A DNA stretch of 64,000 bases. Source: Olivibacter sp. SDN3 (GTDB taxonomy: Bacteria > Bacteroidota > Bacteroidia > Sphingobacteriales > Sphingobacteriaceae). Positions 44,651 through 53,996 of the stretch are shown in pieces. The position numbers and the translations under genes are program-made. The notes beneath the pieces were generated by a model. The model saw only the letters and a program-made list of their open reading frames with translations. It was not told the DNA's origin and searched no databases. The first letter of the stretch is position 1, and each line of letters starts with the position of its first letter. Location: contig NZ_CP060497.1 of the NCBI RefSeq assembly GCF_014334135.1, forward strand, positions 4,402,001 to 4,466,000. The letters run 5' to 3'.

Positions 44651-44707
44651 TTCTACAAATTTAAAATTACTGTCTAAATCTGTCTCGCTTTAAAGGTAGC
44701 AACTCCA

Positions 44708-44987
44708 ACCCGAACTGACCTGCCCCAAATGCAAGAGCCGTCAGCTATTGGTTTGGAACAAGGTTGTAAAATGCCCCGATGAGGCTTGCAACTGGCTTCA
44801 ATTCCGTACCGTGTGCGGAGTGCCGTTGAGCGTTGCCGATATAGAAAACCTCGTGACCAAAGGAAAGACCAACCTTATCAAAGGCATGAAAAGCAATTCG
44901 GGCAATAAATTCAATGCCTATATCGTCATGAACGATAAAGCCGAAACCTCCTTTGAGTTTGACAACAGGAAACCAAAAAGGAAATAA
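44708..44987 (+). pseudogene. topB: DNA topoisomerase III, 3' part
   Basis: After one copy of the duplication the frame continues from the 5' part with PELTCPKCKSRQLLVWNKVV then KCPDEACNWLQFRTVCG, a four-cysteine zinc-ribbon-like module, and ends KPKRK. No start codon or ribosome site suggests independent translation. Confidence 0.88.
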
Positions 44988-45084
44988 ATGTTTTGTTTTT
45001 TGGACGGCATACAGCGTGAGGGATAGAAGCGACATCCTTTTGCGGTCCTCGCAGATCCGCAAAAGATATAGCGGATAGCCCGAC

Positions 45085-45132
45085 CCGTCTGCATTTTTCG
45101 ATAGCCTGGGCATGGGGATAAAATGCAGACGG
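45085..45132. repeat. Perfect 13-bp inverted repeat between topB and rteC
   Basis: CCGTCTGCATTTT (45085-45097) and AAAATGCAGACGG (45120-45132) are exact complements with a 22-base spacer. It sits between two convergent genes (topB end and rteC end). No T-run follows the stem on either strand, so termination is uncertain. Confidence 0.5.
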
Positions 45133-45147
45133 TGGCACGCCCAAATC

Positions 45148-45975
45148 CTACTTTTCGTCCTGCTCGTCCATTCTCCGTAGAAGTTCTTCCCGAAGCGCAT
45201 CAAGGAATTTTGTACGGTTCATCTTCCGGTTTCTCAACTCCAAATAGGTTTGATAAAAATTGCCTAAATCAATGTCAAAGGCACTTTCAAAATATTGGGC
45301 GACTTCTCTTATGTCGTTGTTCCCGTTGTCAAACACACCTTGATAGTGTAGGGAATAAATCAATTCTATCAAGGCTACTTTACTACCTGTCCATTTCAGC
45401 TTCTTTTGGGTTTTCGATTTGTCTTTTTGGAATTTGTTATACAACAGGTCTTCGATGTAGACCTGTATCAAATCGTTGGCTATTATCTTGGCGACCTTGT
45501 AATCATGCGAGGTAGAAAAAGTATGGTCGGACTGAAAATAATAAGTGTCCAACCACAGCTTTATATCATGCTTGCCCCGAACAAAAAAACTTTCGTCAAG
45601 AAAAGAATTATTGCTACGGTAATACTTATAAAAATCGAGGTTGTTGTCAAAGAACCTTTTTAGTTTTTTCAGTTCTTTGTTGAGGTATTTCCTTATAGGC
45701 TTTGCTCCATAGGGTTTCTTTGTCTCGATTTTGTATATGGTATTGTAGTAAATGAGTTTGGCAACAATGGTGGGTTTCTGATATTTGAAAAAGCGGATTT
45801 CTTCATCAGCATTCTTAAACCCTCGTTTCAGAACATACTCTTTTACATCGGACAGGCATTCGAGAATAAGGTGTATAACAGCTTCTATCCGTTGTATGGA
45901 GCAATCGGCTCCAATCTCCAATTCGTTGATTGCTGTTTCGAGTTCATACAGCGTTTTCTTATAAAATTTATCCAT
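45148..45975 (-). CDS. rteC: RteC-type conjugative-element regulator, copy 2
   Basis: 275 residues. It differs from copies 1 and 3 by scattered substitutions (for example NADEEIRFFKYQKPTIVAKL and SFFVRGKHDIKLW in place of KMFLRGNHDIKLW). This copy is not followed by a traG remnant but by the inverted repeat and the topB end, which looks like the original ICE setting of rteC. It is the likeliest native rteC of the element whose topB is at 41650. Confidence 0.93.
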   Translation of the reverse strand: MDKFYKKTLYELETAINELEIGADCSIQRIEAVIHLILECLSDVKEYVLKRGFKNADEEIRFFKYQKPTIVAKLIYYNTIYKIETKKPYGAKPIRKYLNKELKKLKRFFDNNLDFYKYYRSNNSFLDESFFVRGKHDIKLWLDTYYFQSDHTFSTSHDYKVAKIIANDLIQVYIEDLLYNKFQKDKSKTQKKLKWTGSKVALIELIYSLHYQGVFDNGNNDIREVAQYFESAFDIDLGNFYQTYLELRNRKMNRTKFLDALREELLRRMDEQDEK

Positions 45976-46121
45976 ACAGTAAGTCTATTTTATCTCCGCT
46001 CTCGAAGACACACTATCCGTAATAAAATATCAAACATTGAATTTTGAAATTATTAAAGGACAATCGTTAGTTTATAATAGCAAGCAAAGACACACACGCT
46101 TGCGAGTACGGGTGTTTTTGC

Positions 46122-46724
46122 TCATATCAATCGTCTTACTTTCTGTTTGTAATCAATATACTTTTGTCCGTGTTCTTTGGTTAAAAATTCTTCTTCAAGT
46201 CGGATTTGGATTTGAATAAGAACGTACCCTAAAATCAAAAACACGACTGTCAATGCGTTTGGAGTTGTCAAAAACAGCCCGACTAAACTTAAAATCATTC
46301 CGAAGAATATTGGATTTCGTGAGATTGAAAAAAGCCCGTTTGTTACCAATTCTGTTTTTGTATTCGTGTCAATACCAATACGCCACGAATTTTTCATATT
46401 CCCTTGTGCGATAACAGCCCAAACCAATGAAATTAATAAAAGGGTAAGCCCAACATACTTTATTGTAGGGATGTCAAGTTGCGTAATTGGTAAATAATAC
46501 TCGTACCAATTCGGAAATAAAGCATAAATGACAACATAAAGAAACATTGCCATCAACGTCAGCTTGAAGTAAAACCCAATCAGTCCGTAGGCACTGTCGT
46601 CATTGGGCAATACAAGCGGATTTCGCCCTATTCGTTTTGCAACTATAACCGATTTCAAAACAAAAGCAACTCCGAAGTATATGATAAAGTATGTCGGCAA
46701 TACTATTCTCAAAAAATCTACCAT
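46122..46724 (-). CDS. Isoprenylcysteine carboxyl methyltransferase-family membrane protein
   Basis: 200 residues with five or six hydrophobic segments. The C-terminus has the ICMT-like motif (LVTNGLFSISRNPIFFG then LEEEFLTKEHGQKYIDYKQ) that binds S-adenosylmethionine. It lies 18 bp after the P-type ATPase on the same strand, and methyltransferases of this type often accompany heavy-metal ATPase genes in Bacteroidota. The substrate is unknown. It is a paralogue of 2421-2894. Confidence 0.82.
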   Translation of the reverse strand: MVDFLRIVLPTYFIIYFGVAFVLKSVIVAKRIGRNPLVLPNDDSAYGLIGFYFKLTLMAMFLYVVIYALFPNWYEYYLPITQLDIPTIKYVGLTLLLISLVWAVIAQGNMKNSWRIGIDTNTKTELVTNGLFSISRNPIFFGMILSLVGLFLTTPNALTVVFLILGYVLIQIQIRLEEEFLTKEHGQKYIDYKQKVRRLI

Positions 46725-46741
46725 ATCGTGATTTATTTTTG

Positions 46742-48775
46742 TTAGTTAAATTTCATACGTTGTATTCTTACTGCATTCAGTATAGCCAATAATGCCACAC
46801 CTACATCGGCAAATACGGCTTCCCACATTGTGGCTAATCCACCTGCACCAAGTATCAATACAACGGCTTTCACTCCAAATGCTAAAGCTATGTTTTGCCA
46901 AACTATTTTCTTTGTCTGTTTACCGATATTGATTGCCATTGGTATTTTACTCGGCTTATCATCCTGTATTACCACATCGGCAGTTTCAATAGTAGCATCG
47001 CTTCCTAAACCGCCCATTGCTATACCTACATCACTTAATGCCACAACAGGTGCATCATTCACACCGTCTCCTACAAATGCAACGTTTTCGTTTTTAGCTT
47101 TTATCTCTTTGACTTTATTTACTTTGTCTTCGGGCAGTAAATCGCCAAACGCATAATTGATGCCCAATTTTTCTGCAACAAATTTTACTACGGTTGATTT
47201 GTCGCCACTTAACATGGTAGTTTTTACATGGAGAGATTTTAGTTTGTCAATCGTAGTTTGTGCATCCTCCTTTATAGTGTCTGCAATAGTGATATAGCCT
47301 ACAAATTTGTTATCGTAAGCCACGGTAATTACGGTGTAAACAATGCTATTCGGGTCAATGTCATAAGTGATAGAAAACTTATCCATCAACTTAAAATTTC
47401 CTACCAATAATTCTTTCCCGTTTACATTGGCTTTTAATCCGTGTCCTGCTATTTCTTCTACATTTTGTAATGGGATATTGTTATTTACAGCACCAACATA
47501 TTGCTGAATGGCAGTTGCTACGGGGTGTGTGCTGTGGCTTTCCAAAGCATTTACCATTTGGAGGATTTCCGCTTGATTAAATTCTTTATCAAAAACAACT
47601 TCCTGCACATTAAAAACACCCTCTGTCATTGTGCCTGTCTTATCCATCACCACATTTTGGATATTGGCAAGTGCATCTAAAAAATTACTTCCCTTAAACA
47701 GTATTCCGTTTTTGCTTGCTCCGCCAATTCCGCCAAAGTAACCCAAAGGAATACTTATCACTAATGCACAAGGACACGATATAACTAAGAATACCAATGC
47801 CCTGTACAGCCAATCTGAAAACTGATAATCTGTTACGAAAAAATAAGGCAGTAAGCAAATGGCTACTGCTAACACCACAACAACAGGCGTATATATTTTT
47901 GCAAACTTTCTGATGAATAACTCTGTCGGTGCTTTTTGAGAAGTAGCATTTTGTACCAATTCCAAAATCTTGCTTAACTTGCTATCTGTATATGCTGTGG
48001 TCACTTTTACCTGTGAAACGGTGTTTAGGTTTATCATTCCTGCCAATACGGTTTCTCCTTTTGATTTGGTGTCTGGTTTACTCTCTCCTGTGAGTGCAGA
48101 TGTGTTGAACGATGCTTTTTCAGATAACAATTCTCCGTCCAATCCTAATTTTTCGCCCGACTTTAATTGTATAATCTCACCAATAGCAACCGTTTCCGCT
48201 TTTACAACTTTTGGCTGATTATCTTGTAAAATTGTAACTTCATCAGGTCGTTGGTCAAGCAAAGATTTAATGTTTGTTTTGGCTCTTTTTACCGCTAATG
48301 TCTGAAACACTTCGCCAACAGAATAGAATAGCATTACGGCAACACCCTCGGGATATTCGCCGATGGTAAATGCTCCAATGGTGGCAATACCCATTAAAAA
48401 AAACTCCGAAAAAATCTCGCCTTTACGGATACTTTCAACTGCTTCTTTTAGTACGGGAAAGCCAACAGGGGCATAAGCAACCACATACCAAATAATCCTT
48501 ACCCAATCTGTAAACCATTCGGGTTTTAGCACATTATCAAAGTAAATGGCGACAAGTAATAATACCAATGAAATAATGCTCGGCAAGAACATTTTAATAA
48601 TACTGCTTCTACCAACTTCCTCCCTTTGTGTGTTGCCCTTTTGATTGGCTTCTCCATCCGTTGAGCAACAAGTATCATCTACAATTTGCCCTGCACCTGC
48701 TTGGGTATATATTTTCTCTTCTTGTGTGCAACAAAGCTGTTTGCCTTGTGCGTCATAAATATGTTTATGTTTCAT
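46742..48775 (-). CDS. Heavy-metal-transporting P1B-type ATPase (Zn/Cd/Co type)
   Basis: 677 residues. Catalytic core: CPC motif in SCPCALVISIP (metal site in membrane), SALTGESKPD, phosphorylation DKTGTMTEG, ATP-binding HP in SHSTHPVATA and hinge GDGVNDAPVVALS. The CPC with LGYFGGIGGASKNGI and no HMA domain fits the ZntA/CadA group of exporters. The N-terminus instead has cysteine pairs (QLCCTQEEK, DDTCCSTDG) that could bind metal. It exports soft divalent cations from the cytoplasm; the exact ion is not certain. It follows the TonB receptor in the same orientation. Confidence 0.92.
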   Translation of the reverse strand: MKHKHIYDAQGKQLCCTQEEKIYTQAGAGQIVDDTCCSTDGEANQKGNTQREEVGRSSIIKMFLPSIISLVLLLVAIYFDNVLKPEWFTDWVRIIWYVVAYAPVGFPVLKEAVESIRKGEIFSEFFLMGIATIGAFTIGEYPEGVAVMLFYSVGEVFQTLAVKRAKTNIKSLLDQRPDEVTILQDNQPKVVKAETVAIGEIIQLKSGEKLGLDGELLSEKASFNTSALTGESKPDTKSKGETVLAGMINLNTVSQVKVTTAYTDSKLSKILELVQNATSQKAPTELFIRKFAKIYTPVVVVLAVAICLLPYFFVTDYQFSDWLYRALVFLVISCPCALVISIPLGYFGGIGGASKNGILFKGSNFLDALANIQNVVMDKTGTMTEGVFNVQEVVFDKEFNQAEILQMVNALESHSTHPVATAIQQYVGAVNNNIPLQNVEEIAGHGLKANVNGKELLVGNFKLMDKFSITYDIDPNSIVYTVITVAYDNKFVGYITIADTIKEDAQTTIDKLKSLHVKTTMLSGDKSTVVKFVAEKLGINYAFGDLLPEDKVNKVKEIKAKNENVAFVGDGVNDAPVVALSDVGIAMGGLGSDATIETADVVIQDDKPSKIPMAINIGKQTKKIVWQNIALAFGVKAVVLILGAGGLATMWEAVFADVGVALLAILNAVRIQRMKFN

Positions 48776-48810
48776 TATTAATCTATTTGAGGGTTAATGT
48801 TTTCATTACT

Positions 48811-50982
48811 TTATAACCTAAATTTTATTCCACCATTAATTACAAATCCGTCCAATGGTGCATAGATGTCTCTAAAGACAGGGTTGGTTATCGTGCCTGT
48901 ATAGATGTTGTCAAAGCGTGTCTGCCTTGTATCAAGGAAGTTTTCAAAGTTGATATACAAAGAGAAACGTTCCCAAATCTTTTCAGCCATAAAGCCACAC
49001 ATCCAATAGTCCTTTCCAGTTGTACCGTCATTCAGCTTTTGGGGGCTGAAATAATAGGCTTCCAAACCAATCTTCCATTTATCCTCTATTTCGTACATCA
49101 GTACGGAATTAATACGGTGTTTTGGGGTCAATGGATTTTCGGTATTTGTTCCGTTTTCAAGCAATCGGGTATCGGTAAAGGTGTAGCCCAAAAACAGTTT
49201 CAAATCATCATAGCCGATTTTCACATTGGTTTCTGTGCCTTTGGTATGGATGTAACCCGATGAATTAATGAACTGATAAGTATTTGTTGCCATATTTTGA
49301 AGCAACAATGGATTGTCCAAATAGGTGTAAAAGAATAAATGGTTGATGCTGAACGTCCAATCATCACCCATATTAGTACGGTAATTTATGTCTGCGTTTG
49401 CTCCGTAGCTCTTTTCCAATTTATTGGTATTATCATCAATGGGCATAACGTTTTGATATTGTATGCGTTCGCTTTCTTCAGTAAAAATGGTGGGTGTTTT
49501 ATACCCAAATCCACCCCCGATGCGTGAAGTCAATCCGTTTGCAATATGAAATAATGCCGATACTCTTGGCAGAAAAACAGCCCCGTAATCCACCACGTAA
49601 TCCGTTCTCAAACCTGTTTCCAATTGAAACCATTCCGTAGCCTTAAAAGAATTTTGAACAAAAGCCCCTAATGTGGTTTGGTTGTAATCCCTTAACGGAA
49701 ATGCGGTAATCTGTTTTTCTTTGAAATTGTCCGTCCAAATATTAACACCTGTTATCCATTCCGATTTTTCTTTGCTGTGGGTATAGCTTGCTTCCGTAAA
49801 AGTGGCTGTTTGCGTTCCCTCAAACTCGTAATTAGGAATAGCTGTATTGCGGTTAAAATAACTTACGCTGTTTTTGACTTGAACAAAACTGTTTTCATTT
49901 ACTGTATGGTCAAAAACAAATTGGGTGGAATAACGCTGTGTTTTGTTTTCCTCAAAAAATTGGTGCGTGTTGTCCGCTTTTCCTTTTATATAAAGCATGT
50001 CGCCACCCAAACGGTTTTCAATGGTGGTGTTGATGCCAAAGTTCATTTTAGTTTTATCATTGAAGTAAACAAATAACCTTGGGTTCAGCACATACCGTTC
50101 AAATTGGGGAATGGCAGAAAGTCCGATTTGTGCAGGGTCGTAAGCTCCGTTGCGGTTGTGTGAAGCGAATATTGTTGTTCCGATTTTCTTAAACTTCTGT
50201 CCGTAAAAACCGTTGATGTCCAACCCTCTGCCCGATGTGCCGTTTAAATGAAAACGTAAATCCCTTTCTTCCGTTGGTGTCTTGGAAATTAGATTTACCA
50301 AACCTGCTATTGCTCCACCACCATACAGCGTAGAGGTTGAACCCTTAATAACTTCAACCTGCTTTAAGTCAAGCGGTGGAATTTGCAACAAGCCCAATCC
50401 GCTTGAAGCACCGGAATAAATCGGGAAACCGTCTTTTAAAATTTGCGTATATCGCCCGTCAAGTCCTTGAATACGAATACTTGCATTGGCACTTGTGGGT
50501 GATGTAGTTTGTACATGAATACCTGTACTCTCACTCAAAAGCATACGAATATCCCCTGCTTTCATATTTCCTTTTTCGTCCAATTCTTCACCTCCGATAA
50601 ATTCAATACGGGTGGGAATATTTTGTATGCTTCTCGTACTTCTGGTAGAGGATATAACAATTTCGTCTAATTCCTCTGAACTTTCTTTGAGTAGGATTTC
50701 AATAACACTGGTGTCCTTTAACGGAAATTCTAATGTATCAATACGTTCATTGAAGCCTATATAACTAAAATGTATTTCCTGTAATCCATTAGGAATATTG
50801 ATTAACGTAATTTGTCCGTTCTCGTTAGATGTTGCTCCAATTGAAGTACCTTTTATAGATGCCGTTACGCCAATTAAAGGTTCTTTTGTTCCACTGCTTT
50901 TTACAACAGCGTTTAACGTGTTTTGTGCATGTACACAAAGGTTTAGTGCCATGAAAAATGACACAATGAGTATTTTTTTCAT
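48811..50982 (-). CDS. TonB-dependent outer-membrane receptor
   Basis: 723 residues with a signal peptide (MKKILIVSFFMALNLCVHA). A carboxypeptidase-like regulatory domain comes first (LNAVVKSSGTKEPLIGVTAS), then the plug (NIPTRIEFIGGEELDEKGNM, with VEVIKGSTSTLYGGGAIAGL) and the 22-strand barrel ending in a terminal aromatic strand (GGIKFRL). It sits within the metal island between a Cys-rich protein and a P-type ATPase, so a metal chelate is the probable ligand; uptake of a metal next to export genes is odd and not resolved by sequence. Confidence 0.92.
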   Translation of the reverse strand: MKKILIVSFFMALNLCVHAQNTLNAVVKSSGTKEPLIGVTASIKGTSIGATSNENGQITLINIPNGLQEIHFSYIGFNERIDTLEFPLKDTSVIEILLKESSEELDEIVISSTRSTRSIQNIPTRIEFIGGEELDEKGNMKAGDIRMLLSESTGIHVQTTSPTSANASIRIQGLDGRYTQILKDGFPIYSGASSGLGLLQIPPLDLKQVEVIKGSTSTLYGGGAIAGLVNLISKTPTEERDLRFHLNGTSGRGLDINGFYGQKFKKIGTTIFASHNRNGAYDPAQIGLSAIPQFERYVLNPRLFVYFNDKTKMNFGINTTIENRLGGDMLYIKGKADNTHQFFEENKTQRYSTQFVFDHTVNENSFVQVKNSVSYFNRNTAIPNYEFEGTQTATFTEASYTHSKEKSEWITGVNIWTDNFKEKQITAFPLRDYNQTTLGAFVQNSFKATEWFQLETGLRTDYVVDYGAVFLPRVSALFHIANGLTSRIGGGFGYKTPTIFTEESERIQYQNVMPIDDNTNKLEKSYGANADINYRTNMGDDWTFSINHLFFYTYLDNPLLLQNMATNTYQFINSSGYIHTKGTETNVKIGYDDLKLFLGYTFTDTRLLENGTNTENPLTPKHRINSVLMYEIEDKWKIGLEAYYFSPQKLNDGTTGKDYWMCGFMAEKIWERFSLYINFENFLDTRQTRFDNIYTGTITNPVFRDIYAPLDGFVINGGIKFRL

Positions 50983-51067
50983 TGTAAAATGATACTTAAT
51001 GTGAATAAATAAACGATGACGATGCAGAGCATCGTTACTAATTAATTTGTGCTGAAAGCACTACACA

Positions 51068-51379
51068 TTAAGCGATTTGTGGGGGATGCCAAATAGAATA
51101 GGGAAAGTCTGAAACAGGTGACGTAGTTATTGCTCCTAATTTCTTTTCAGGTAGTTGTACAGAGTTTGCTGTTGAAAAATAAAATGAGGTTATTACAAAC
51201 CCCGTACAAGTATTACATTTAGAAAAAGGGGAGCAACAATCCATACCGCAATCATCATTGTCTTGTTCTTGACTGTCTGTTATTTGTTGTGCGAGGTCAA
51301 GGCATTTATCTTCCACAAAGCAAGGTGCTGTTGATAACACCAACACCATTAAAGCTAATATGAATGATAAATATTTCAT
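51068..51379 (-). CDS. Small exported cysteine-rich protein (DUF6660-like)
   Basis: 103 residues from ATG 51379; the upstream ATG at 51409 would put the signal at residue 11. A signal peptide (MKYLSFILALMVLVLSTAPC) precedes a Cys-rich region (DDCGMDCCSPFSKCNTC, five to six Cys in 17 residues). Proteins of this shape appear next to metal-related TonB receptors in Bacteroidota and may bind metal in the periplasm. That function is inferred from composition and context. Confidence 0.7.
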   Translation of the reverse strand: MKYLSFILALMVLVLSTAPCFVEDKCLDLAQQITDSQEQDNDDCGMDCCSPFSKCNTCTGFVITSFYFSTANSVQLPEKKLGAITTSPVSDFPYSIWHPPQIA

Positions 51380-51447
51380 TATGCAAAGGTAAAAAAAATT
51401 AGTTTTCAAATCTCTACTCTTATTTCATCCCTTAAAAAAAACCTTTT

Positions 51448-52479
51448 CTATGTGTAATACTTTCCCTTTAACCACAAACTTGCTCTTACCAATAATATCA
51501 ATACCGGAACTTCCACAAGTGGGCCGATAACGCCCACAAATGCCTGTGGTGAATGAATGCCAAAGACAGCTATTGCTACGGCTATTGCCAATTCAAAATT
51601 ATTTCCTGTGGCTGTAAATGCGATGGATGCGTTTTTGTCGTAAGGAACATTTAAGAATTTGCTGATAAAGAAGCTCACGAAAAACATCAGTACAAAATAG
51701 ATGATAAGCGGTATAGCTACTTTTACTACATCCATTGGCAACTCCAATATTTTATCACCTTTCAGACTGAACATCAATACTATGGTAAACAATAAAGCAT
51801 ATAATGTAACGGGTGATATTTTGGGAACGAATTTGCGGTTATACCAGTCTATACCTTTTGATTTTACAAGTGCATAACGGCTTATAAAACCTGCGAAAAA
51901 TGGAATACCCAAATATATCAGCACGCTTTCGGTTACATCTTTCATGGATACGGTTACGTTGAAATCGGCTAAGCCTAATTTGTTGGGCAGAACATTGATG
52001 AACAGCCAAACAAAGAAGCTGTACGTCAATATCTGAAAGATACTGTTCAATGCTACCAATAATGCCGTATATTCCCTATTGCCCTTTGCCAAGTCACTCC
52101 ATACGATGACCATTGCGATACACCTTGCCAAGCCAATCAGTATCAGACCTGTCATATAATCCGGTTCGTTCCGTAAGAACAGAACGGCTAAACCGAACAT
52201 CAATAGTGTGCCGATAAGCCAATTCAGCAATAAAGATATGCCGATTACTTTGGTGTCTTTAAGGGCTTTGGGCAACAATGAATAATCCACCTTAGCCAAC
52301 GGGGGGTACATCATCAATATAAGCCCTATCGCCAAAGGGATATTGGTCGTGCCTACGGATAGGGCATCGGTAGCATTGGAAATGTTCGGAAAGAAATATC
52401 CCAAGCCTACGCCTGTCGCCATCGCAAGGAATATCCATAAGGTAAGATAGCGGTCAAGAAATTTTAGTTTGGGTTGCAT
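51448..52479 (-). CDS. acr3: Arsenite efflux transporter, ACR3 family
   Basis: 343 residues with ten hydrophobic segments. ACR3 features are the opening [39 protein letters not shown], the conserved cysteine in [20 protein letters not shown] that is essential in studied members, and [16 protein letters not shown]. It exports As(III) from the cytoplasm using the proton gradient. It starts 3 bp after arsC on the same strand, so translation is likely coupled. Confidence 0.94.
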   Translation of the reverse strand: MQPKLKFLDRYLTLWIFLAMATGVGLGYFFPNISNATDALSVGTTNIPLAIGLILMMYPPLAKVDYSLLPKALKDTKVIGISLLLNWLIGTLLMFGLAVLFLRNEPDYMTGLILIGLARCIAMVIVWSDLAKGNREYTALLVALNSIFQILTYSFFVWLFINVLPNKLGLADFNVTVSMKDVTESVLIYLGIPFFAGFISRYALVKSKGIDWYNRKFVPKISPVTLYALLFTIVLMFSLKGDKILELPMDVVKVAIPLIIYFVLMFFVSFFISKFLNVPYDKNASIAFTATGNNFELAIAVAIAVFGIHSPQAFVGVIGPLVEVPVLILLVRASLWLKGKYYT

Positions 52480-52482
52480 CGG

Positions 52483-53097
52483 CTAACTCTTAATCATTGA
52501 AAAAACATAGCACATTTCTGTTGCTATCTGTAAACTTCTTTCTGCATATACCTTTGATTGCTCCGGTGTCCCGTCTGAAATCTTGGGGTCTTCAAATGTG
52601 ATAGGTATTCTCTTTTCCGCTCCGGCAATAAACGGACATCCGCCGTCTGCCTGCGAACAGGTCATAATGGCGACAAATGCCGATGCAGGGTTGAAAGAGC
52701 TGTCGTATTGCTTGGAAAATCCAATGATTGGCAAATCATTATCCCCATATTTTATGGCATATACAGGATTATCGGTTTCCGCAATCTTGAAAATAGTAAA
52801 ACCTTGATTGGTCAATGTTTCCGCCACTTTCGGGAATAGTGCCGTTTCTTCCGTACCGCCCGAATAAGAATGTACATTCGGGATATTGAAATACGCACCT
52901 GCGACCTGCGCCCATATCTGTGCGAAGTGGCTTCTGCGTGAATTATGGGTGCAGATGAAATTGAGGTTTATGTCCGCTCCGCTGTTTGCTTTCTGCCGTA
53001 CATAATCTATCAGCGGTTGCAGTATCGCTTTGCGTTCCTCGCTTACGTTTTGGTTGTCAATAACTCCCCTTATGGTTTCGGCTAAATTCTTGTACAT
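52483..53097 (-). CDS. arsC: Arsenate reductase, LMW-PTP-like
   Basis: 204 residues. The phosphatase P-loop is C49-THNSRRS, with SYSGGTEETALFPKV and MTCSQADGGCPFIAGAEKRI downstream holding the resolving cysteines of the LMW-PTP/thioredoxin-type ArsC. It reduces As(V) to As(III) for export by Acr3. An N-terminal extension of about 40 residues relative to the shortest members is also seen in other Bacteroidota. Part of the arsR-DUF6428-arsC-acr3 operon. Confidence 0.93.
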   Translation of the reverse strand: MYKNLAETIRGVIDNQNVSEERKAILQPLIDYVRQKANSGADINLNFICTHNSRRSHFAQIWAQVAGAYFNIPNVHSYSGGTEETALFPKVAETLTNQGFTIFKIAETDNPVYAIKYGDNDLPIIGFSKQYDSSFNPASAFVAIMTCSQADGGCPFIAGAEKRIPITFEDPKISDGTPEQSKVYAERSLQIATEMCYVFSMIKS

Positions 53098-53116
53098 TAT
53101 GATTTGTCTTTAGTGT

Positions 53117-53581
53117 TTAGCAACATCCCGAATTAGGTGTACAGCACGTGCTGTTCAGCTCCGATAATTTTACTTTTTGTTTTTCCGCAGGAATACCGCA
53201 GGCATCATTTGCCAAACAAGCCGTCTGTTTGTTCTTTAGGATGAAACGCTGACCGTCAAAGTCCAAGTCAAACTTGCCAATCGTTTCGGTTTGGTATTCT
53301 ACTTCGATTTCGGCCTCTTCCATTCCCAATTTTTCTTCTGACAGCTTGATGATGTTCAATAGTTTGGTAGGTTTTATCCTGTGTTCATAGTCGTTGGCAT
53401 CCCACAGTTGGAAGTTTACTGCTTTCTCCGTGCGGACTACACCACCACAGTCAATAAAATGTTTGGTAATCTGTCCTACTTCCGTCACGTGGAAATGTTC
53501 GGGAACAAAAGTTCCGTTCTCTAATTGAAATTCAACATTGTCCAATGTTGGCAGGATTTCTTTGATTTTTGATAGTTTCAT
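53117..53581 (-). CDS. DUF6428-family protein of ars operons
   Basis: 154 residues from ATG 53581; upstream in-frame ATG 53611 would overlap the palindrome. The sequence (LDNVEFQLENGTFVPEHFHV, then GVVRTEKAVNFQLWDANDYE) is that of a small protein found next to arsR/arsC in Bacteroidota. The C-terminus is Cys-rich (STCCTPNSGCC), as if to bind arsenite or another thiophilic ion. Biochemical role is unknown. Confidence 0.75.
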   Translation of the reverse strand: MKLSKIKEILPTLDNVEFQLENGTFVPEHFHVTEVGQITKHFIDCGGVVRTEKAVNFQLWDANDYEHRIKPTKLLNIIKLSEEKLGMEEAEIEVEYQTETIGKFDLDFDGQRFILKNKQTACLANDACGIPAEKQKVKLSELNSTCCTPNSGCC

Positions 53582-53616
53582 AATAACTGAACTTAAAAAA
53601 TGAAAAAACAAACTAT

Positions 53617-53630
53617 ATATTGCAATATAA
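53617..53630. promoter_or_regulatory. ArsR operator candidate 2
   Basis: TATATTGCAATATA is a perfect 14-bp palindrome between arsR and the DUF6428 gene. GCAATATAACGATTAT in it resembles GCAATATTACGATGTA in the operator before arsR, so both are likely to bind the same repressor. Confidence 0.55.
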
Positions 53631-53653
53631 CGATTATATGTGCTAAAAAAACA

Positions 53654-53986
53654 CTACGTACAGCACTTCATTACTTGTACTTCTTGATTAAAAAACGTAT
53701 TCAATTCGGCTTGAATTTCTTTCCATATATTTTCATCAATACAATAACAAACGGATTTCCCCTCAATAGTTCCCTGTATGATACCGATGCTTTTTAGCTC
53801 TTTTAAGTGCTGTGAAATGGTTGCCTGTGCCAATCCCAATTCATCGACCAAATCGTTACAGATACAGGTTTTCTGATTGATGATATATTGGAGAATGGCA
53901 ACCCTTGCAGGATGCCCTAAAACTTTAAACAAAGAAGCCAATTTGTTCTGTTCGTCCGTAAATATTTCTGTTTTAGTAAGCCCCAT
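53654..53986 (-). CDS. arsR: ArsR arsenic-responsive repressor
   Basis: 110 residues. The winged helix reads LFKVLGHPARVAILQYI, DLVDELGLAQATISQHLKEL and GIIQGTIEGKSVCYCIDEN. The KTCICNDL cysteine pair in the DNA-recognition region is the As(III)-binding site of ArsR-type sensors. It is the first gene of the ars operon and should repress it until arsenite binds. Candidate operators lie before its start codon and before the next gene. Confidence 0.93.
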   Translation of the reverse strand: MGLTKTEIFTDEQNKLASLFKVLGHPARVAILQYIINQKTCICNDLVDELGLAQATISQHLKELKSIGIIQGTIEGKSVCYCIDENIWKEIQAELNTFFNQEVQVMKCCT

Positions 53987-53996
53987 AACGTTTTAT

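Larger units (their letters stand above)
43458..44707 (-). mobile_element. IS3-family element, IS150-like, copy A
   Basis: 1250 bp, identical in coding sequence to the copy at 62415-63664 but inverted. Ends read TGGAATTGCAACTTAAAA and, inward from the other side, TGGAGTTGCTACCTTTAAA. The 3-bp duplication ACC (43455-43457 and 44708-44710) fits the IS150 group. It interrupts topB in phase. Confidence 0.94.

Noticed and set aside
45123-45663. Plus-strand open frames across the rteC genes (similar frames at 54148-54621 and 27070-27285)
   Set aside because: They are mirror frames of conserved rteC coding sequence.
46122-53986. Whole metal island as one operon
   Set aside because: All genes share a strand, but gaps before the TonB receptor and before the ATPase are large enough for separate promoters, so a single transcript is not claimed.
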